A DNA stretch of 64,000 bases, from assembly GCF_000224145.3 (NCBI RefSeq), contig NC_020166.2:3872939-3936938 (forward strand), in the 5' to 3' direction. The position numbers and the translations under genes were made by a program. The stretch's first letter is position 1. Every line of letters starts with the position of its first letter. Positions 1-21,466 of this stretch are shown here, one piece after another. Below the pieces are notes generated by a model, which made no database searches, was not told where the DNA came from, and worked only from the letters and a program-made list of their open reading frames with translations. This DNA comes from Ciona intestinalis. Taxonomy: Eukaryota; Chordata; Ascidiacea; Phlebobranchia; Cionidae.

Positions 1-76
1 CCGAATCGTACGATTGTAAGGAACTCTCACGGTTACCCGAGGACAGATCCTGGTGGATATTCAATTTGTAAACATA

Positions 77-256
77 TAGTAGTTTGGGGGAAGATGGGAC
101 ACCTTTAGCACATAATATTCAAATATCCTGATCAGGTTTTAAACAATTAACAAGGTCTATGGGATTATAGTTTTATAATTCTTTGGTTTTTCTTTGTTTA
201 CTACTAAATGAGACAAGAAATAGAGGTAAGGTGTCCCATTTTTCCAAGTTCTACTG
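77..256 (-). mobile_element. TIR element (MITE family 1)
   Basis: Family consensus: TIR of about 30 bp beginning TAGTAGGGTGGGGGAAGATG and ending in its reverse complement, total about 190 bp, flanked by TA-rich sequence. 'Plus' is the orientation in which AATTGTTTAAAACACGATCA reads forward. No coding capacity. TA flanks suggest mobilisation by a Tc1/mariner-type transposase (inference). This copy is in minus orientation and its right TIR is decayed. Confidence 0.85.
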
Positions 257-402
257 TATACCCAACGCTCATGCATGTGACTTGGTGAACCCTAACACAG
301 GCTACAGTAGTCTACACAGAAAGCCAACTAGCTATATTTATTCAATATATAAATATACAGAAAAAATGCTGGTGCTTGAAACTCCCGTTCGCTAAAAAAG
401 TA

Positions 403-584
403 TAATAGGGTAGGTGAAGATGGGACACTTTTTCATTCTAATGTCTCGTCCCATTTAGTAGTAAGACATTAAATGAATTATAAAACCGTATTTCCACGAC
501 TCCCATGGACCGTTGTTAACTGTTTAAAACACGATCAGGATATTTGGATATTATGTGCTAAATGTGTCCCATCTTATCCTATTA
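403..584 (+). mobile_element. TIR element (MITE family 1)
   Basis: Plus-orientation copy with both TIRs slightly decayed. It abuts the next copy, separated only by TA-rich bases. Confidence 0.85.
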
Positions 585-586
585 TA

Positions 587-779
587 TAGTAGAGTGGGGG
601 AAGATGGGACACCTTAAGCGCATAATATCTAAATGTCTTGATCGTGTTTTAAACAATAACAACGGTCTACGGGAGTCGTGAGGATATGCTTTTAAAATTC
701 TTTGCATTTTCTTTGTTTACTACCAAATGGGACGAGAAAAAAGAATGAAAAGGTGTCCCATCTTCCCCCAACCTATTAT
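587..779 (-). mobile_element. TIR element (MITE family 1)
   Basis: Minus-orientation copy with well-kept TIRs (TAGTAGAGTGGGGGAAGATG at the left end). With the previous copy it forms an inverted pair. Confidence 0.9.
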
Positions 780-880
780 ACGTGGTTACCAGGTTGGTCA
801 CTTCAATTCCAACCAGGTAAACAACGTCGCAAGTTATAATAATAATAAAACCATGGAATGAGTATTAAAAGAACAGATAG

Positions 881-3800
881 TTACATTCGTTGACACCTAA
901 ACCCCCTCGTTCCCTCCGGGCATTGACATTTGTTAGCAACCTGACAAGTTCCACCGTTACGACATGGAGGTCGACACTTCTTGATTATTGCTGCAAAGTA
1001 AGTGATTACAGAAGAAAGTTTCATTATGGTTATGCCATGTGTGATTAACTTTGTGATAAACCGTGGTGGACACATGTGGGTGAAGGTGTGGTTTACGAGG
1101 CCCATCTTATATACCATAGGGCTGGGGAAGATAGGACACCTCTTTATTCTATTTTCTTTGATCGTGTACACGGAATATTAAAAGAAACTATAGCCTCACA
1201 ATTTCCATAGACCGTTGTAAATTGTTTAAAACACGATCAAGATATTTGGATATTATGTGTTAAGGTGTCCCGTCTTCCCCCAACCTGCTATGAAAAAATA
1301 AAAATACTGCAACCACAAGGTTCCTACGAAGTCGTAATGTGGCCCTGGAGAAGGAGCATTAAACATTGATGTATGTGTGTCAGATCATACTAATTATTTA
1401 GAAATGATTATATTTTTAAATTGACTCGTTGAAACTTAAAATGATGCGGAAATAAAAATGTTTCAGACTGGTTGCTGTACGTAAGTTTTATGCTTACCTT
1501 CTTCGCACCGAGTTCCCCGAAAATTTGGTTTACATTTACATCTGTTTGATGCGATGCATATGCCGTTATTACCACAAGGAGGATTGCAAACAAAAGGTGT
1601 GGAACCTGTGTGAAAGTGGACAGGCATAAACTAACGATTTCGACCAATTTTTTGAGATCTTACGAATTCCGCATCGTGGTCCAGACCAATTTCTTTTACA
1701 CACGCACTTGTTCACGCCCACGCATATTCCTTCGTTTTGGCATGAAGGAAAGCAGTTTGGGTTCTGGCAAAAACTCCCAGTGTATAAATGACTGCACTCA
1801 CACTGGTCGGGCGCTCTGCATATTCCGCCATTCGCACAAGGTGGTGTACATAAAGCTAGAAACAATTTTCGTTAGACGTTTCAAAGTTATACGTTGTTAT
1901 TCATATAAACCTGTTTTGCATGTTGGTCCCCTCCATCCAGCTTGGCATACACAGACATTAAATCGTTTGCATTTCCCCCCGTGTGCACAGGATGGTGTAC
2001 ACAACGCTGAAAAAAACAAACAAGGTAAATCTGGTGATTTAGTCGATAATATAGTAGTGGGGGAAAGATGGGATACCTTTACCATATAATATCCAAATAT
2101 CCTAATCGTGTTTTAAACAATTAACAACGGTCTATGGAAGTCGTGAGGATATGCTGGTTTTGTAGTTCTTTGATTGTTCTTTGTTTACTACCAAACTGGA
2201 CGAGAAAATAGAATGAAAAGATGTCCCATCATCCCCCATCCTACTATATGAACGTTGGTTGTAAAAAGCGAACTTACGTGTACAGTCTGGTCCCGGATAG
2301 CCAGGAGGACAATAACAGCGGTTTGGTGCCACGCATATACCGTTATTAAGACATTCACTGCCACATGTTGGCTGACAGGTAAACAAACTGTCATTTCTAC
2401 GTCTGTACCCTTCGTTGCATCCACACTCCCAAGAACCAGGTACGTTCAAGCATAACTGCTGACAGTTGCCGCGTGAAACCAAAGAACATTCATCAATATC
2501 TGCGAAAATATAACGTCATCTATTGTTCTCATGGTGAGTATTATAAAGAAAGCCATGCCGAGATGGTTGTTATACAGTAGTGTGGGGGAAGATGGGACAT
2601 CTTTTAACTCGATTTTCTCGACCCATTTGATAGTAAACAAAGAAAATTCAAATAATAATGAAACTATGTCCTTACGACTCCGATAGACCGTTGTTAATTG
2701 TTTAAAACACGATCAGGATATTTTGATATTATGTGTTAAAGGTGTCCCATCTTCCCCCACCCTACTTGTCCGGCGCCGTGGCGTAGTGGTTAGCGCGCTT
2801 GCCTGTAACCATTAGGTAATTGGTTCAAGGCTCGTCGCTGCTACCATTGTGGGCGNNNNNNNNNNNNNNNNNNNNNNNNNNNNNNNNNNNNNNNNNNNNN
2901 NNNNNAAAATGAAATAAATCCCCCAAAAAATAATTACCCACAAAGTAACATACATGGTAACTCGTAAGCTGGCACGAGGTGTTAAACCCATGTGATAACG
3001 ACTGTCGTTTTCCGGCCACGCGAGGATAAAGTAAGTTACATTCATTCATTACATACTATATATGCCAAAATATTACAATACTGCATGAGCATCAACTGAG
3101 GTAACAACTTTACATACCATCACAGTGTCTGCCATCTCTACTTAGTTTCCAACCTGACCTACAACCGCATTCAATTTCTCCACCCTGGCGAATTGAACAA
3201 GTGTGTTCGCACCCTCCGTTCTTTATTGAGCATGATTTGATTTCTGCAACAAACATCTTCAATTTTTCACATTTGCAAATGCTTTACCAGAAGTATGTTG
3301 AAATCACACCCGTCCGCACAAATAATGTGGGGGGAGGAAGATGGGACACCTTTAACAAAGAATATCCAAACATCCTAATTGTGTTTTAAACAATTAACAA
3401 TGGTCTATGGGAGTCGTGAGAATACGGTTTTATAATTCTTTAAATGTTTTTTGTTTACTACCAAATGGGACAAGAAAATATAATAAGTGTCCCGTCTTCC
3501 CCCACCCTACTATAATAACTTTATTTGCCTCTTCCATTACGGTAGCGAAGATTTAAAAATATTTAAACGAAAAGCAAGGATATAACGATAAAACAACAGT
3601 TGTTAAAACACGCTAATTTTATATACCTATACATGTAGTCAGATCACGATTGATGGTCATATTGCCTGGACATGTACATTCGTATCCTCCGGGATGGTTA
3701 ACGCAGACATGAGAACATCCACCATTTCTCACCCGACATTCGTCAACGTCTGTTAAAGAATGTTGCAATTATTTTTCACCCGGACAATGTTCAATAACCG

Positions 3801-6563
3801 AAGTAAGTTTACCTAAACAGCTTCGGCCATCGACGTGAAGTAAAAACCCGTAGTCGCATGTACAAAAGTAGCTTCCTTCCAGATTGTTACAATACTGATC
3901 ACAGCCGCCATTTTCGGTCTCACACTCGTCCGCATCTGATTAAAGCAAGGTTACGAATCTAAGGTATTGTTAGTTACACACTAACTCACCTCCACAGCTT
4001 CTTTCATCTTCCAGTAGTGTATAACCCTCAGCGCATAAACATGTGTAACTACCAAGGTTGTTTTCACATAAGTGCTCGCATACGTCCTCATTTACACATT
4101 CATCCAAATCTAACATTTAAAAAATAATCAATGATATATAATTGGTCCATTGTTGCAAAACTACCACGCGGGTACAACACACGCACTATAAAAAAAACTA
4201 ACAAAGCTAAACATAATCCCGGTTTCATTGATAAAACTCACCCAAACATTCTCTGGTACTTCCAGTAAATCCTACTTTACATTTACACGTATAAGAACCT
4301 TCTGTATTCACACAAACCGAAGTGTCGAAGCAATCGTGTCTTTCTAGGAGACATTCATCTTCATCTGGCAACCGCATTAAAGGTTAGGTTACAATGCATT
4401 ATCTGGTAATTACTTCTATATTACTGACTTACCTTCGCAGTCACTACCGACTTTTACATATCCTGTTGGACAGTCGCACGTATAATTGCCAACAGTGTTT
4501 ATGCATATGCTTGGTGAGGGACATACAGCGTAACCGTTACATTCGTCTACATCTGAAAAGGCGAACAATGTTATACATACAAACATACATAAATAATAAT
4601 AAATAAAATCAAACAGAGGTTTATGTACCGGCAGTTTAAAAGTAACGAACGTACCAAGGCAAGCGTCTCCTGATGCGGATCTAATGAAACCACGTGACCT
4701 GCACTCACAGGTGTAACTACCAAATGTGTTTAAACATCGGTTTCCATGGAGACGTTCACAACCATCTGAAAACTGACACTCGTCCACGTCTGCAAATGTG
4801 TTTTTTTCAAATCTCGGCTTCGGTAAAAAATAAAGGTGTGAAGGAAAATGTTGTTACCTTGGCAATGACCCCTGGACCAAACGTATCCCGTTTCACACGA
4901 ACAACGAAACGATCCAGCTGTATTATAACATTCTGCCTCCCCTCGTCCTTTACAGGGAAGCAACTCCGGAAAGCTACATTCGTCAACATCTGAATATAAA
5001 TGTTTAATAGTGCAGCGCTATCCCAAATTGGTTAGCGCGCCTGCCTCTAACCCAGAGGCATTTGGTTCAAGGCTTGTCGCTGCTACCATTAGCATATGTG
5101 TTCTTTGGGAAGACATTAACAGTAAATGCTCACTCACAAACTAACATACGTGGTATAACTATAGTAAGATGGCACGAGGTGTATAAAACATAACACCCGT
5201 GTTATAATGACTGTCGCTTTCCGACCACGCATAAATAAAGCAAGTTACATAAAGCAAGTTACATTCATAATATAAAAAAAGATCACTTTCCGAATAAATC
5301 GTATAACCTTCGCAAAGCCCGCTGTGTTGTGTGAGAATGTAACCGTTGTTACAAACGCACTCGAACGACCCTTCTCTGTTTAAACAGTCGCCTCCATCAC
5401 CACAAATATCATCGTCCAATGAACACTCATCAAAATCTAGAGCATCGGAATAGATTAGTTCTAAGCCGAATACATAAAGAAACAGAACTCGCCATCTGGT
5501 ACACTAACACACTAAAGCTAAAATTATAATATAGTAGGGGAAGGTATGGGACATCTATTCAATACATTTTTTTTTCGTCCCATTTAATAGTAAACAGAAA
5601 TCATTCAACTATTTATAAAACCGTAATCTTACGAGTCTCATAGACCGTTGTTAATTGTTTAAAACACGAAATGAATATTTCAATATTATGTGCTAAAGGT
5701 GTCCCATCTCCCCCCACCCTACCATATGTAACAAACGAAAAGAAATTGACAGAGAACTACATATTTATCTTAGATTGCTGAGCGCATTTCTTACCGAGAC
5801 AAGCATTTGCCGCTTCGCTCCATTCGTACCCGCTGAGGCATGTCAGTAAGTCAGGATAAGCGTAATCTGCAAAAAATTAACGTAAAAATGAAAATGATTT
5901 TTATTATTGATAAATTCGTGAATTTATAGTTACAGCTCAAAAATGTTTTTTTAAATTATTACCAGGTTTAAAATCACATTTTAAAAAACATTCCTGTGAA
6001 AAAAAACAAACATAAAATTACAAAATAGTGCCTTTGTAGTTGCTCGTTGTACTTACCGTTATCATTCGATATAGTAGGATAATTTGCTGCTTCTGTAGCT
6101 GCGGATGGTGAAACTGGAATCGTTGGTTGGGTGAACCTTGTGTAACTCGTATATGGTGTCGGTTTTGAAATGTTTGACGAAACGGATGATGATGGAAGCT
6201 CTTCGGGAGTTACCGAAGGCGGTGTTGTCCTCACTTGCGATCCGGGGTATTCGACTTCTATCGGATAGTTTTCATCTTCGATGGAATACTCCCCAATATC
6301 TGGATAATCTTCACTGTCATCATATTCGCCAGCATATTCGCTCGAGTAACTTTCATCATCGTAACCCACTATCTCATCCTGAACGGCTGGCTAAATATAT
6401 AGGTATTGCTGCTTCACTTTAACGATTATTAAACAAAATATATTTTTTTTATCTGCCAAAGATCTCTTACCGTTGGTTGGTTGCTTCGCTGTTGGAGGAA
6501 TTGAGTTGACGTCAACTTTGCATTTAAAACAAAGGTGAGTAGCAGGAACCTCACAGAACACAT
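881..6563 (-). CDS. Secreted multi-EGF-domain protein, 17 exons, complete
   Basis: Exons from 5' to 3' on the minus strand: 6563-6471, 6390-6057, 5866-5795, 5436-5308, 4989-4858, 4789-4655, 4552-4433, 4364-4242, 4109-3990, 3935-3813, 3749-3627, 3243-3118, 2499-2278, 2006-1911, 1855-1664, 1605-1498, 990-881 (stop TAA). Phases agree throughout and give 785 residues. After exon 2 every intron is phase 1, as usual for shuffled EGF modules. The protein starts with a hydrophobic signal peptide (MCSVRFLLLTFVLNAKL), then an acidic stalk, one two-cysteine segment, nine Ca-binding EGF modules, one EGF without the calcium motif, and six short EGFs. There is no transmembrane segment before the stop, so it is probably a secreted or matrix protein. 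The mix recalls fibulin, SCUBE and VWDE proteins, but I cannot name an ortholog. The exon 4 donor (GTTATA) is the weakest splice site. Confidence 0.85.
1112..1291 (+). mobile_element. TIR element (MITE family 1)
   Basis: Plus-orientation copy in the last intron of the EGF gene; the left TIR is degraded and the middle has a small deletion. Confidence 0.8.
2052..2247 (-). mobile_element. TIR element filling an EGF-gene intron
   Basis: Minus-orientation copy that occupies about 196 of the 271 bp of the intron between exons 13 and 14 (2007-2277). Confidence 0.88.
2574..2766 (+). mobile_element. TIR element (MITE family 1)
   Basis: Plus-orientation copy with good TIRs, followed five bases later by a SINE in the same intron. 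Confidence 0.9.
2771..3050 (+). mobile_element. tRNA-headed SINE with assembly gap
   Basis: The family starts GGCGCCGTGGCGTAGTGGTT (polymerase III A-box like) and has GGTTCAAGGCTCG (B-box like) about 45 bp later. It continues with a TGTCCTTGGGCAAGACACTT body and ends in a CGTTTTCCGGCCACGCGAGG tail plus ATTC repeats. Full length is about 290-310 bp. This copy has 50 N in the middle. Confidence 0.85.
2856..2905. other. Assembly gap of 50 N inside a SINE
   Basis: Exactly 50 Ns interrupt the SINE at 2771-3050, in an intron of the EGF gene. The true length is unknown; the missing part is probably the middle of the SINE. Confidence 0.95.
3323..3513 (-). mobile_element. TIR element (MITE family 1)
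   Basis: Minus-orientation copy in the intron between exons 11 and 12 of the EGF gene. Confidence 0.88.
5012..5268 (+). mobile_element. tRNA-headed SINE
   Basis: Head, B-box-like GGTTCAAGGCTTG and tail present; the body is shortened. It lies in an EGF-gene intron, and the tail GCAAGTTACAT is duplicated. Confidence 0.8.
5532..5725 (+). mobile_element. TIR element (MITE family 1)
   Basis: Plus-orientation copy in the intron between exons 3 and 4 of the EGF gene. Confidence 0.88.
6057..6390 (-). other. Acidic, Pro/Thr/Ser-rich stalk exon of the EGF protein
   Basis: Exon 2 encodes about 111 residues without cysteine. The first half is rich in Asp, Glu and Tyr (DDESYSSEYAGEYDDSEDYP). The second half is rich in Pro, Thr and Ser (TTPPSVTPEELPSSSVSSN), as in O-glycosylated linkers. 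Acidic Tyr-rich segments near a secreted N terminus can be tyrosine-sulfated; that is inference only. The exon runs from a phase 0 to a phase 1 boundary and links the signal-peptide exon to the EGF array. Confidence 0.8.
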
Positions 6564-6848
6564 GGCGCTATCGAAGTAGAAGTGAACATACTTTGCAAGA
6601 GACACAGTATTGTGACGCGTGTTCATCAATGTGTGACTATGGACCAGACATCCGAAACCAGCCTTGGGTAATGGAGCATGACGGGTATTTTGGTCAGACA
6701 AAATCTGATTGCACCACGCAGTATCCTACATAAGAAGCCATACGTAAATGCAGACTACTCAATACTAATTATGTCTATGGCATTTACCGCGCCGTAGTAC
6801 CCCATGTACTGATAATATAAGGATATATGCCACCCAATTTCTTGTATA

Positions 6849-7037
6849 TAGTATGGTGGGGAAGATGGGACACCTTTTTACTTCATTTTTGTCTCATTCG
6901 GTATAAACTAAAAAAACTTAAAGAACTATAAAACTGTATCCTCACGACTTCCATAGACCACTGGTAAATGTTTAAAACATGATCAATAAATTTGGATAAT
7001 ATGTGCTAAAGTTGTCCCATCCTACCCCACTGTACTC
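6849..7037 (+). mobile_element. TIR element (MITE family 1)
   Basis: Plus-orientation copy about 300 bp upstream of the EGF-gene start codon. Confidence 0.85.
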
Positions 7038-7559
7038 TATATAGAAGCTTGGGGTCAACTGGGACACAGAGTAAAAAGGGAAACTTTTTTAACACTCCTT
7101 ACGGGCCTTCATTTGGTGATAAACTAATATATATATATATATATATTATACAAAGATGTTCGACAGTTTTCTTACGACCATATACATGCGCGCGCCAACG
7201 CCGATTTCTGTTTGTTAACAAAAAATTATTTTTATTGTTAAAAATCGTGTTAATAAAAGCAGTATAGTATCGTTGACTATAAAAGCAAGGTGCTAATTTT
7301 TAATGCTTAATTGCAACATCATATTCGAAAATTGTAATTTGCTAGTTAACAAATAGACTGAACTATTCCTTACACTTTGATTCTGTCTGATAAAATTAGT
7401 TTTATGAGAAAAACTAAGATACGTACAGAAGAAAAATGGGCAGGGGTCAATATGGCTATGCTGGAAAAGCCCAACATTACCGTTTTATGTTATATATAAA
7501 GTTTACGGTGCAAAAAACAAACAGAACATGTTATTTGTCCCATCCTACTCTATTTTGTA
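7038..7559 (+). mobile_element. Degenerate longer TIR element (family 2)
   Basis: Starts with a TIR-like TTGGGGTCAACTGGGACACA and ends with TTGTCCCATCCTACTCTATT. The inside differs from family 1 and includes AAAATTAGTTTTATGAGA, which recurs at about 22825. Boundaries are approximate. Confidence 0.5.
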
Positions 7560-7991
7560 GTTTCATTATTTTTAATTCGTCAATTTATACTACAGAAGAT
7601 TTCAAATATATATTAATATTTTTTATAAAATATTTTTTTAACAAATAAACAAATGGAATCTGCGTAGTATAATTAGTATCAACTTCTTTCTTTCTTTATT
7701 GTTTATTTATTTAGACGAAAATTTTACTTTTTATTCGCTCGTAGTTTTAATATTGGATGGCACCACAACCCAAACTTGCATGTGAAGAAAAATAATAGTA
7801 CAATTTTTTAGAAATATAAAACTATTTTTTTTCTTCATACTATGCTAGTAATACTCAGATCACAAATAAAATATTCTACATATTAAATTTATTTTGCAAA
7901 ATATAAAACATCTATATGAAAACGTAGAAAGAATAAAACAGAAAATGATCCATATAAAAATACTCTACACGGTAAGACAATCTATTTATGT

Positions 7992-8007
7992 TTTATTTTT
8001 TTTTATT
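7992..8007 (-). terminator. Candidate polyadenylation signals of TMEM67
   Basis: Two AATAAA hexamers read on the minus strand, at 8007-8002 and 7997-7992, about 70-85 nt past the TMEM67 stop codon. Their spacing and strand fit, but the surrounding sequence is very AT-rich, so chance matches are possible. Confidence 0.5.
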
Positions 8008-8075
8008 TTACTCTGAGAACCTTAAATGCTACAACTAGAAATAAACCAATGTAATGGTTCGTTCTTCCTGAAACC

Positions 8076-18509
<10,434 letters not shown>

Positions 18510-18704
18510 GACCGAGTCTGTGTTTTAAAACAACACAAAGCAATAATATTTTCCAATAAAATTTGTAACCAACGCTAATTTGCTAGCCACCTCAAGTGGC
18601 CAAGAAATCATTCATAGAAATAGTCTATATTCAAATTACAAATAAATAAACAAGAAAGTTGAGCTTGAATGTATGAGCACGTATTATAATTAATATAAAT
18701 TTAA

Positions 18705-19453
18705 TTAAAGGAGGGTTCGCACTACAGGCGGTAACAGCGCTGGTGCTGGGAGAGACCGATGTTTCTGCCGACAAAGGATTTACCCACGAATGTAAAATCG
18801 CCTGGTATTCTATTCTATTTGGCGAAAAGTTGGAAATTACATTTACTCGTTTTAACCAGAGTCCTGGTTTTAACGTAAATATGCGATGGAAATATAAGGA
18901 ATATAATCAGGAAAGGATATAATTTCGTTTAAAAGGCTTTGACTTTTAAAAGTATGAGCACAGATGTCGAATTCGTCAAGAAATTGGGTATTGTTATATC
19001 TGCCCTTACATTCAACATAGTTTGGTTTTATTTTATCATTTTTCTACTATGTAATTGTGTATCAAACATGCCTGTGTAATATTAAACTGTTATAATCATT
19101 TTTAAGTTGAACAATAGTTGCAAACTATCTTAACAAACGCTATTTTCAATAATTTTACGCTAAATTTACAATATAGTTTTCCCCAAAGAGATTAAAACCA
19201 AATTTGAATATCTTTGGTTTCCCTGCAACAAAATATTTATTTTTACACTCAGGTTTACTCGAAAATTATTTCTATATGGTTTAATTTACAGCGAAACAGT
19301 TCGTGAAAATTGTTACTTTTCGCGCCAAAGCGGTTCATCGTTAAAGCGATGATAGGCAGAGTAGACGCTATTTCTAATCGAAAATTTCGCTCGCATTGCT
19401 GGCGATAAAGGAAGTGACGTCAGAAAATCGGCGCTGGTGTGAACCCGCCTTAA
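18705..19453. mobile_element. TTAA-flanked inverted-repeat element
   Basis: TTAA at 18705-18708 is followed by AGGAGGGTTCGCAC. The right end reads GTGTGAACCCGCC followed by TTAA at 19450-19453. The ends match as an inverted repeat of about 13 bp (GGnGGGTTCrCAC), and both are followed inward by CAGCGC or GGCGCT motifs. No ORF inside. TTAA duplication is known for piggyBac and T2-type elements, so this may be a non-autonomous element of such a family, about 740 bp long. Confidence 0.6.
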
Positions 19454-20024
19454 GCATATTTACGGCGATTGACGAAGCTCAACATTTGTGTATGAGGTAA
19501 ATGCTTTCATAAAAGTTTGATAACCAACTAGATATGTCAAATTTTGGGAGCAACTATATTCATTTAATTCTTAATAAGTTAATATAGACTCCAAACTAAA
19601 CCAGTGCATATATTGCTTTTGTGTTGTTTATTGTGGTAAAACAAGCGCTGGGAAAACCATAATAGATCAATATTAGACAAAACCTTTTTCTACAACAAAA
19701 CGTTGAACTTTTGTGCAACTCCGGTGTCGCATAAATCTGGTTCTCTTTCTTTATCAGAAATCTATAAATCTGATTGCAAACGAAGATTGTTTAAATTATT
19801 TCGAAATAGTTACAAACATGTATAATTTTAATGAAAACATGTAAGTTTCGTCGCTCTTTTTCGTTATTAATGACGTGTAAAGTGTGGTGAGGATGGTCAT
19901 CGATCATATACTACAGTTGTGGAAGACGGGACACTTAGCTACATGTTGCCCAATATTTCCAAATTCAAAAATTATCTCAAAAATGATCTCTTATCTGAAT
20001 TTTGAATATAATTTCCATAAACCC

Positions 20025-20525
20025 AGGCGCCATTGCAGAGTGGTTAGCGCGCCTGCCTGTAAATCATACGTAATGGGTTCATACCTCCTCGCTGCTAACA
20101 TTGTGAGCGTATGTGTCCTTGGACAGGACTCTTAACGGCAACTGCTCCAACCCAGTGGTCCCTAATGTGTTGTTCAATTTTAACCATACATAGATAAAAT
20201 AGAAAAAATGAAAGAGAAATAATCACCCACAAAGTAACATACATGGTAACTCGGGTTCAAGTCTCGTCGCTGCTACTATTGTTGCCATATGTGTCCTTGA
20301 GCAAGACGCTTAACGGCAACTGCTCCAACCCAGTGGTCCCTAATGTGTTGTCCAATTTTAACCATACATAGATAAAATAGAAAAAATGAAAGAGAAATAA
20401 TCACCCACAAAGTAACATACATGGCAACTCGGGTTCAAGTCTCGTCGCTGCTACTATTGTTGGCATATGTGTCCTTGAGCAAGACGCTTAACGGCAACTG
20501 CTCCAACCCAGTGGCCACAAATGGG
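20025..20525 (+). repeat. SINE with 178 bp tandem units
   Basis: The SINE head (GGCGCCATTGCAGAGTGGTT) at 20025 is followed by the body. A 178 bp unit then repeats: ACGGCAACTGCTCCAACCCA lies at 20135, 20313 and 20491. The repeated unit carries the B-box and body but not the A-box head. Confidence 0.85.
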
Positions 20526-21272
20526 AGCTGACTATTTTCTCCCAGTTCCATGTTGGGAAAGCAAATTAAATATATATTTCAACTTATTTTATATTAATAG
20601 GAGATGTGGGAAGTTTTTTTTTTAATCAGTTAAGTCTTATAAGGACGTATATTACCTGTGACCAATATATTGCCAGGATCGTGGCTCAAATCCGGTATCT
20701 TTTGGTTTATGAGTGAGTGGTTGATTACCGAGCCACAAAAGACTAAACAGTACCCAAGGAGTCCAACAAAGTTCACTTTCAGACGACCGTGTATTAATAC
20801 AAATAATGAGCCCAATAAGGAGACGTTTTCTTTAAGCACAAATAATGAACTTCCAGATAAGGAGACGTGTGCAGGTGTTGGAAGTGTGATAAATAAATAC
20901 TGTTCTCATTGAAACAATCAATAACAAGTCCCTATGGCGAGTAAAGCTTCATTACAGGTGTAGATCGATGCTGAGACTTGGGAATAACTATGCGATACTA
21001 CTGTTTGTGACATGGGTTTACAATGACTATCCAAGTATGCTTTTACGTTTCAGTTGGTGGCTAATTAAAGCTTGTTTCATGTTGACAGTTAGTCAATAAT
21101 AAGGATTATTAACGAGTCGCGGTTTTAACTTTGGTCGAAACCTTTTTTTATTAGCGATAGAATAGGAATCGGTCAATGCGTCTTATTTTTTAAATTCAGT
21201 TAGTCAGATTTGTTGAATAGTTGCTTTTCATTAACATTTTAATAAAAAATAGCATTTAAACGCTTTTATGTA

Positions 21273-21466
21273 TAGTAGTGTGGGGAAAGATGGGACATCT
21301 TTAGCACACAATATCCATATATCCTGATTGTGTTTTAAACAATTAACAACGGTCTATGGGAGTCGTGAGAATATAGATTTATAAATGTTGGATTGTTCAT
21401 TGTTTTCTGCTAAATGGGACGAGAAAAGAGAGTTAAAAGGTGTTCCATCTTTCCCCACCCTACTAT
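21273..21466 (-). mobile_element. TIR element (MITE family 1)
   Basis: Minus-orientation copy with good TIRs, 300 bp upstream of the first candidate ankyrin exon. Confidence 0.88.

Larger units (their letters stand above)
1..880. other. Region downstream of the EGF gene, mostly repeats
   Basis: Three copies of the ~190 bp TIR element (77-256, 403-584, 587-779) take up most of this stretch. I see no exon or coding pattern; the 70-residue ORF at 183-395 lies partly inside a repeat. No clear AATAAA for the EGF gene is visible on the minus strand just below position 881. Confidence 0.6.
881..2368 (-). other. C-terminal cluster of six short EGF modules
   Basis: The end of exon 13 and exons 14-17 encode six short EGFs of about 30-33 residues with the pattern C-x3-C-x-N/H-G-G/I-x-C-x(5)-C-x-C-x(8)-C, for example CTPPCANGGIC and CRPPCRNGGTC. 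They lack the D-x-D-E-C calcium motif. Exon 15 carries two modules; the other exons carry one each. The compact form resembles the EGF repeats of WIF1, tenascins and VWDE. The last module runs straight into the stop (RCQRM), with no membrane anchor. Confidence 0.8.
2278..5436 (-). other. Calcium-binding EGF array (exons 4-13)
   Basis: Each exon holds one module of 40-45 residues. The calcium-binding start D-x-D-E-C is visible in exons 4 (DFDEC), 5 to 7 (DVDEC), 8 (DEDEC), 9 (DLDEC), 10 (DADEC), 11 (DVDEC) and 13 (DIDEC). Exon 12 starts EIKSC and lacks the acidic ligands, so it is an ordinary EGF module. Several modules contain N-T-x-G-S-Y-x-C with a conserved Asn/Tyr pair that fits beta-hydroxylation and calcium packing. 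Tandem cbEGF modules form stiff calcium-stabilised rods in extracellular proteins. Exon 13 is longer (222 bp) and carries a second, short EGF module. Confidence 0.85.
6564..8075. other. Spacer between EGF gene and TMEM67
   Basis: About 1.5 kb between the start codon of the EGF gene and the stop codon of TMEM67, both on the minus strand. It holds the EGF-gene promoter, one TIR element (6849-7037), a degenerate longer element (about 7038-7559) and a TA microsatellite at 7127-7147. I see no further exon. The gap is far longer than that of a typical Ciona operon pair. Confidence 0.6.

Noticed and set aside
1610..2089. 159-residue plus-strand ORF
   Set aside because: It is the antisense shadow of EGF exons 14 and 15, which have matching phases and cysteine patterns.
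2771..2850. tRNA gene at the A-box and B-box like sequence
   Set aside because: The same head occurs in several places followed by a common ~200 bp body and tail, so it is a SINE; no cloverleaf with a proper anticodon arm was seen.
20025..20525. CRISPR-like array from regular spacing
   Set aside because: The 178 bp units are repeated throughout, without short direct repeats and unique spacers, and the context is a eukaryotic SINE.
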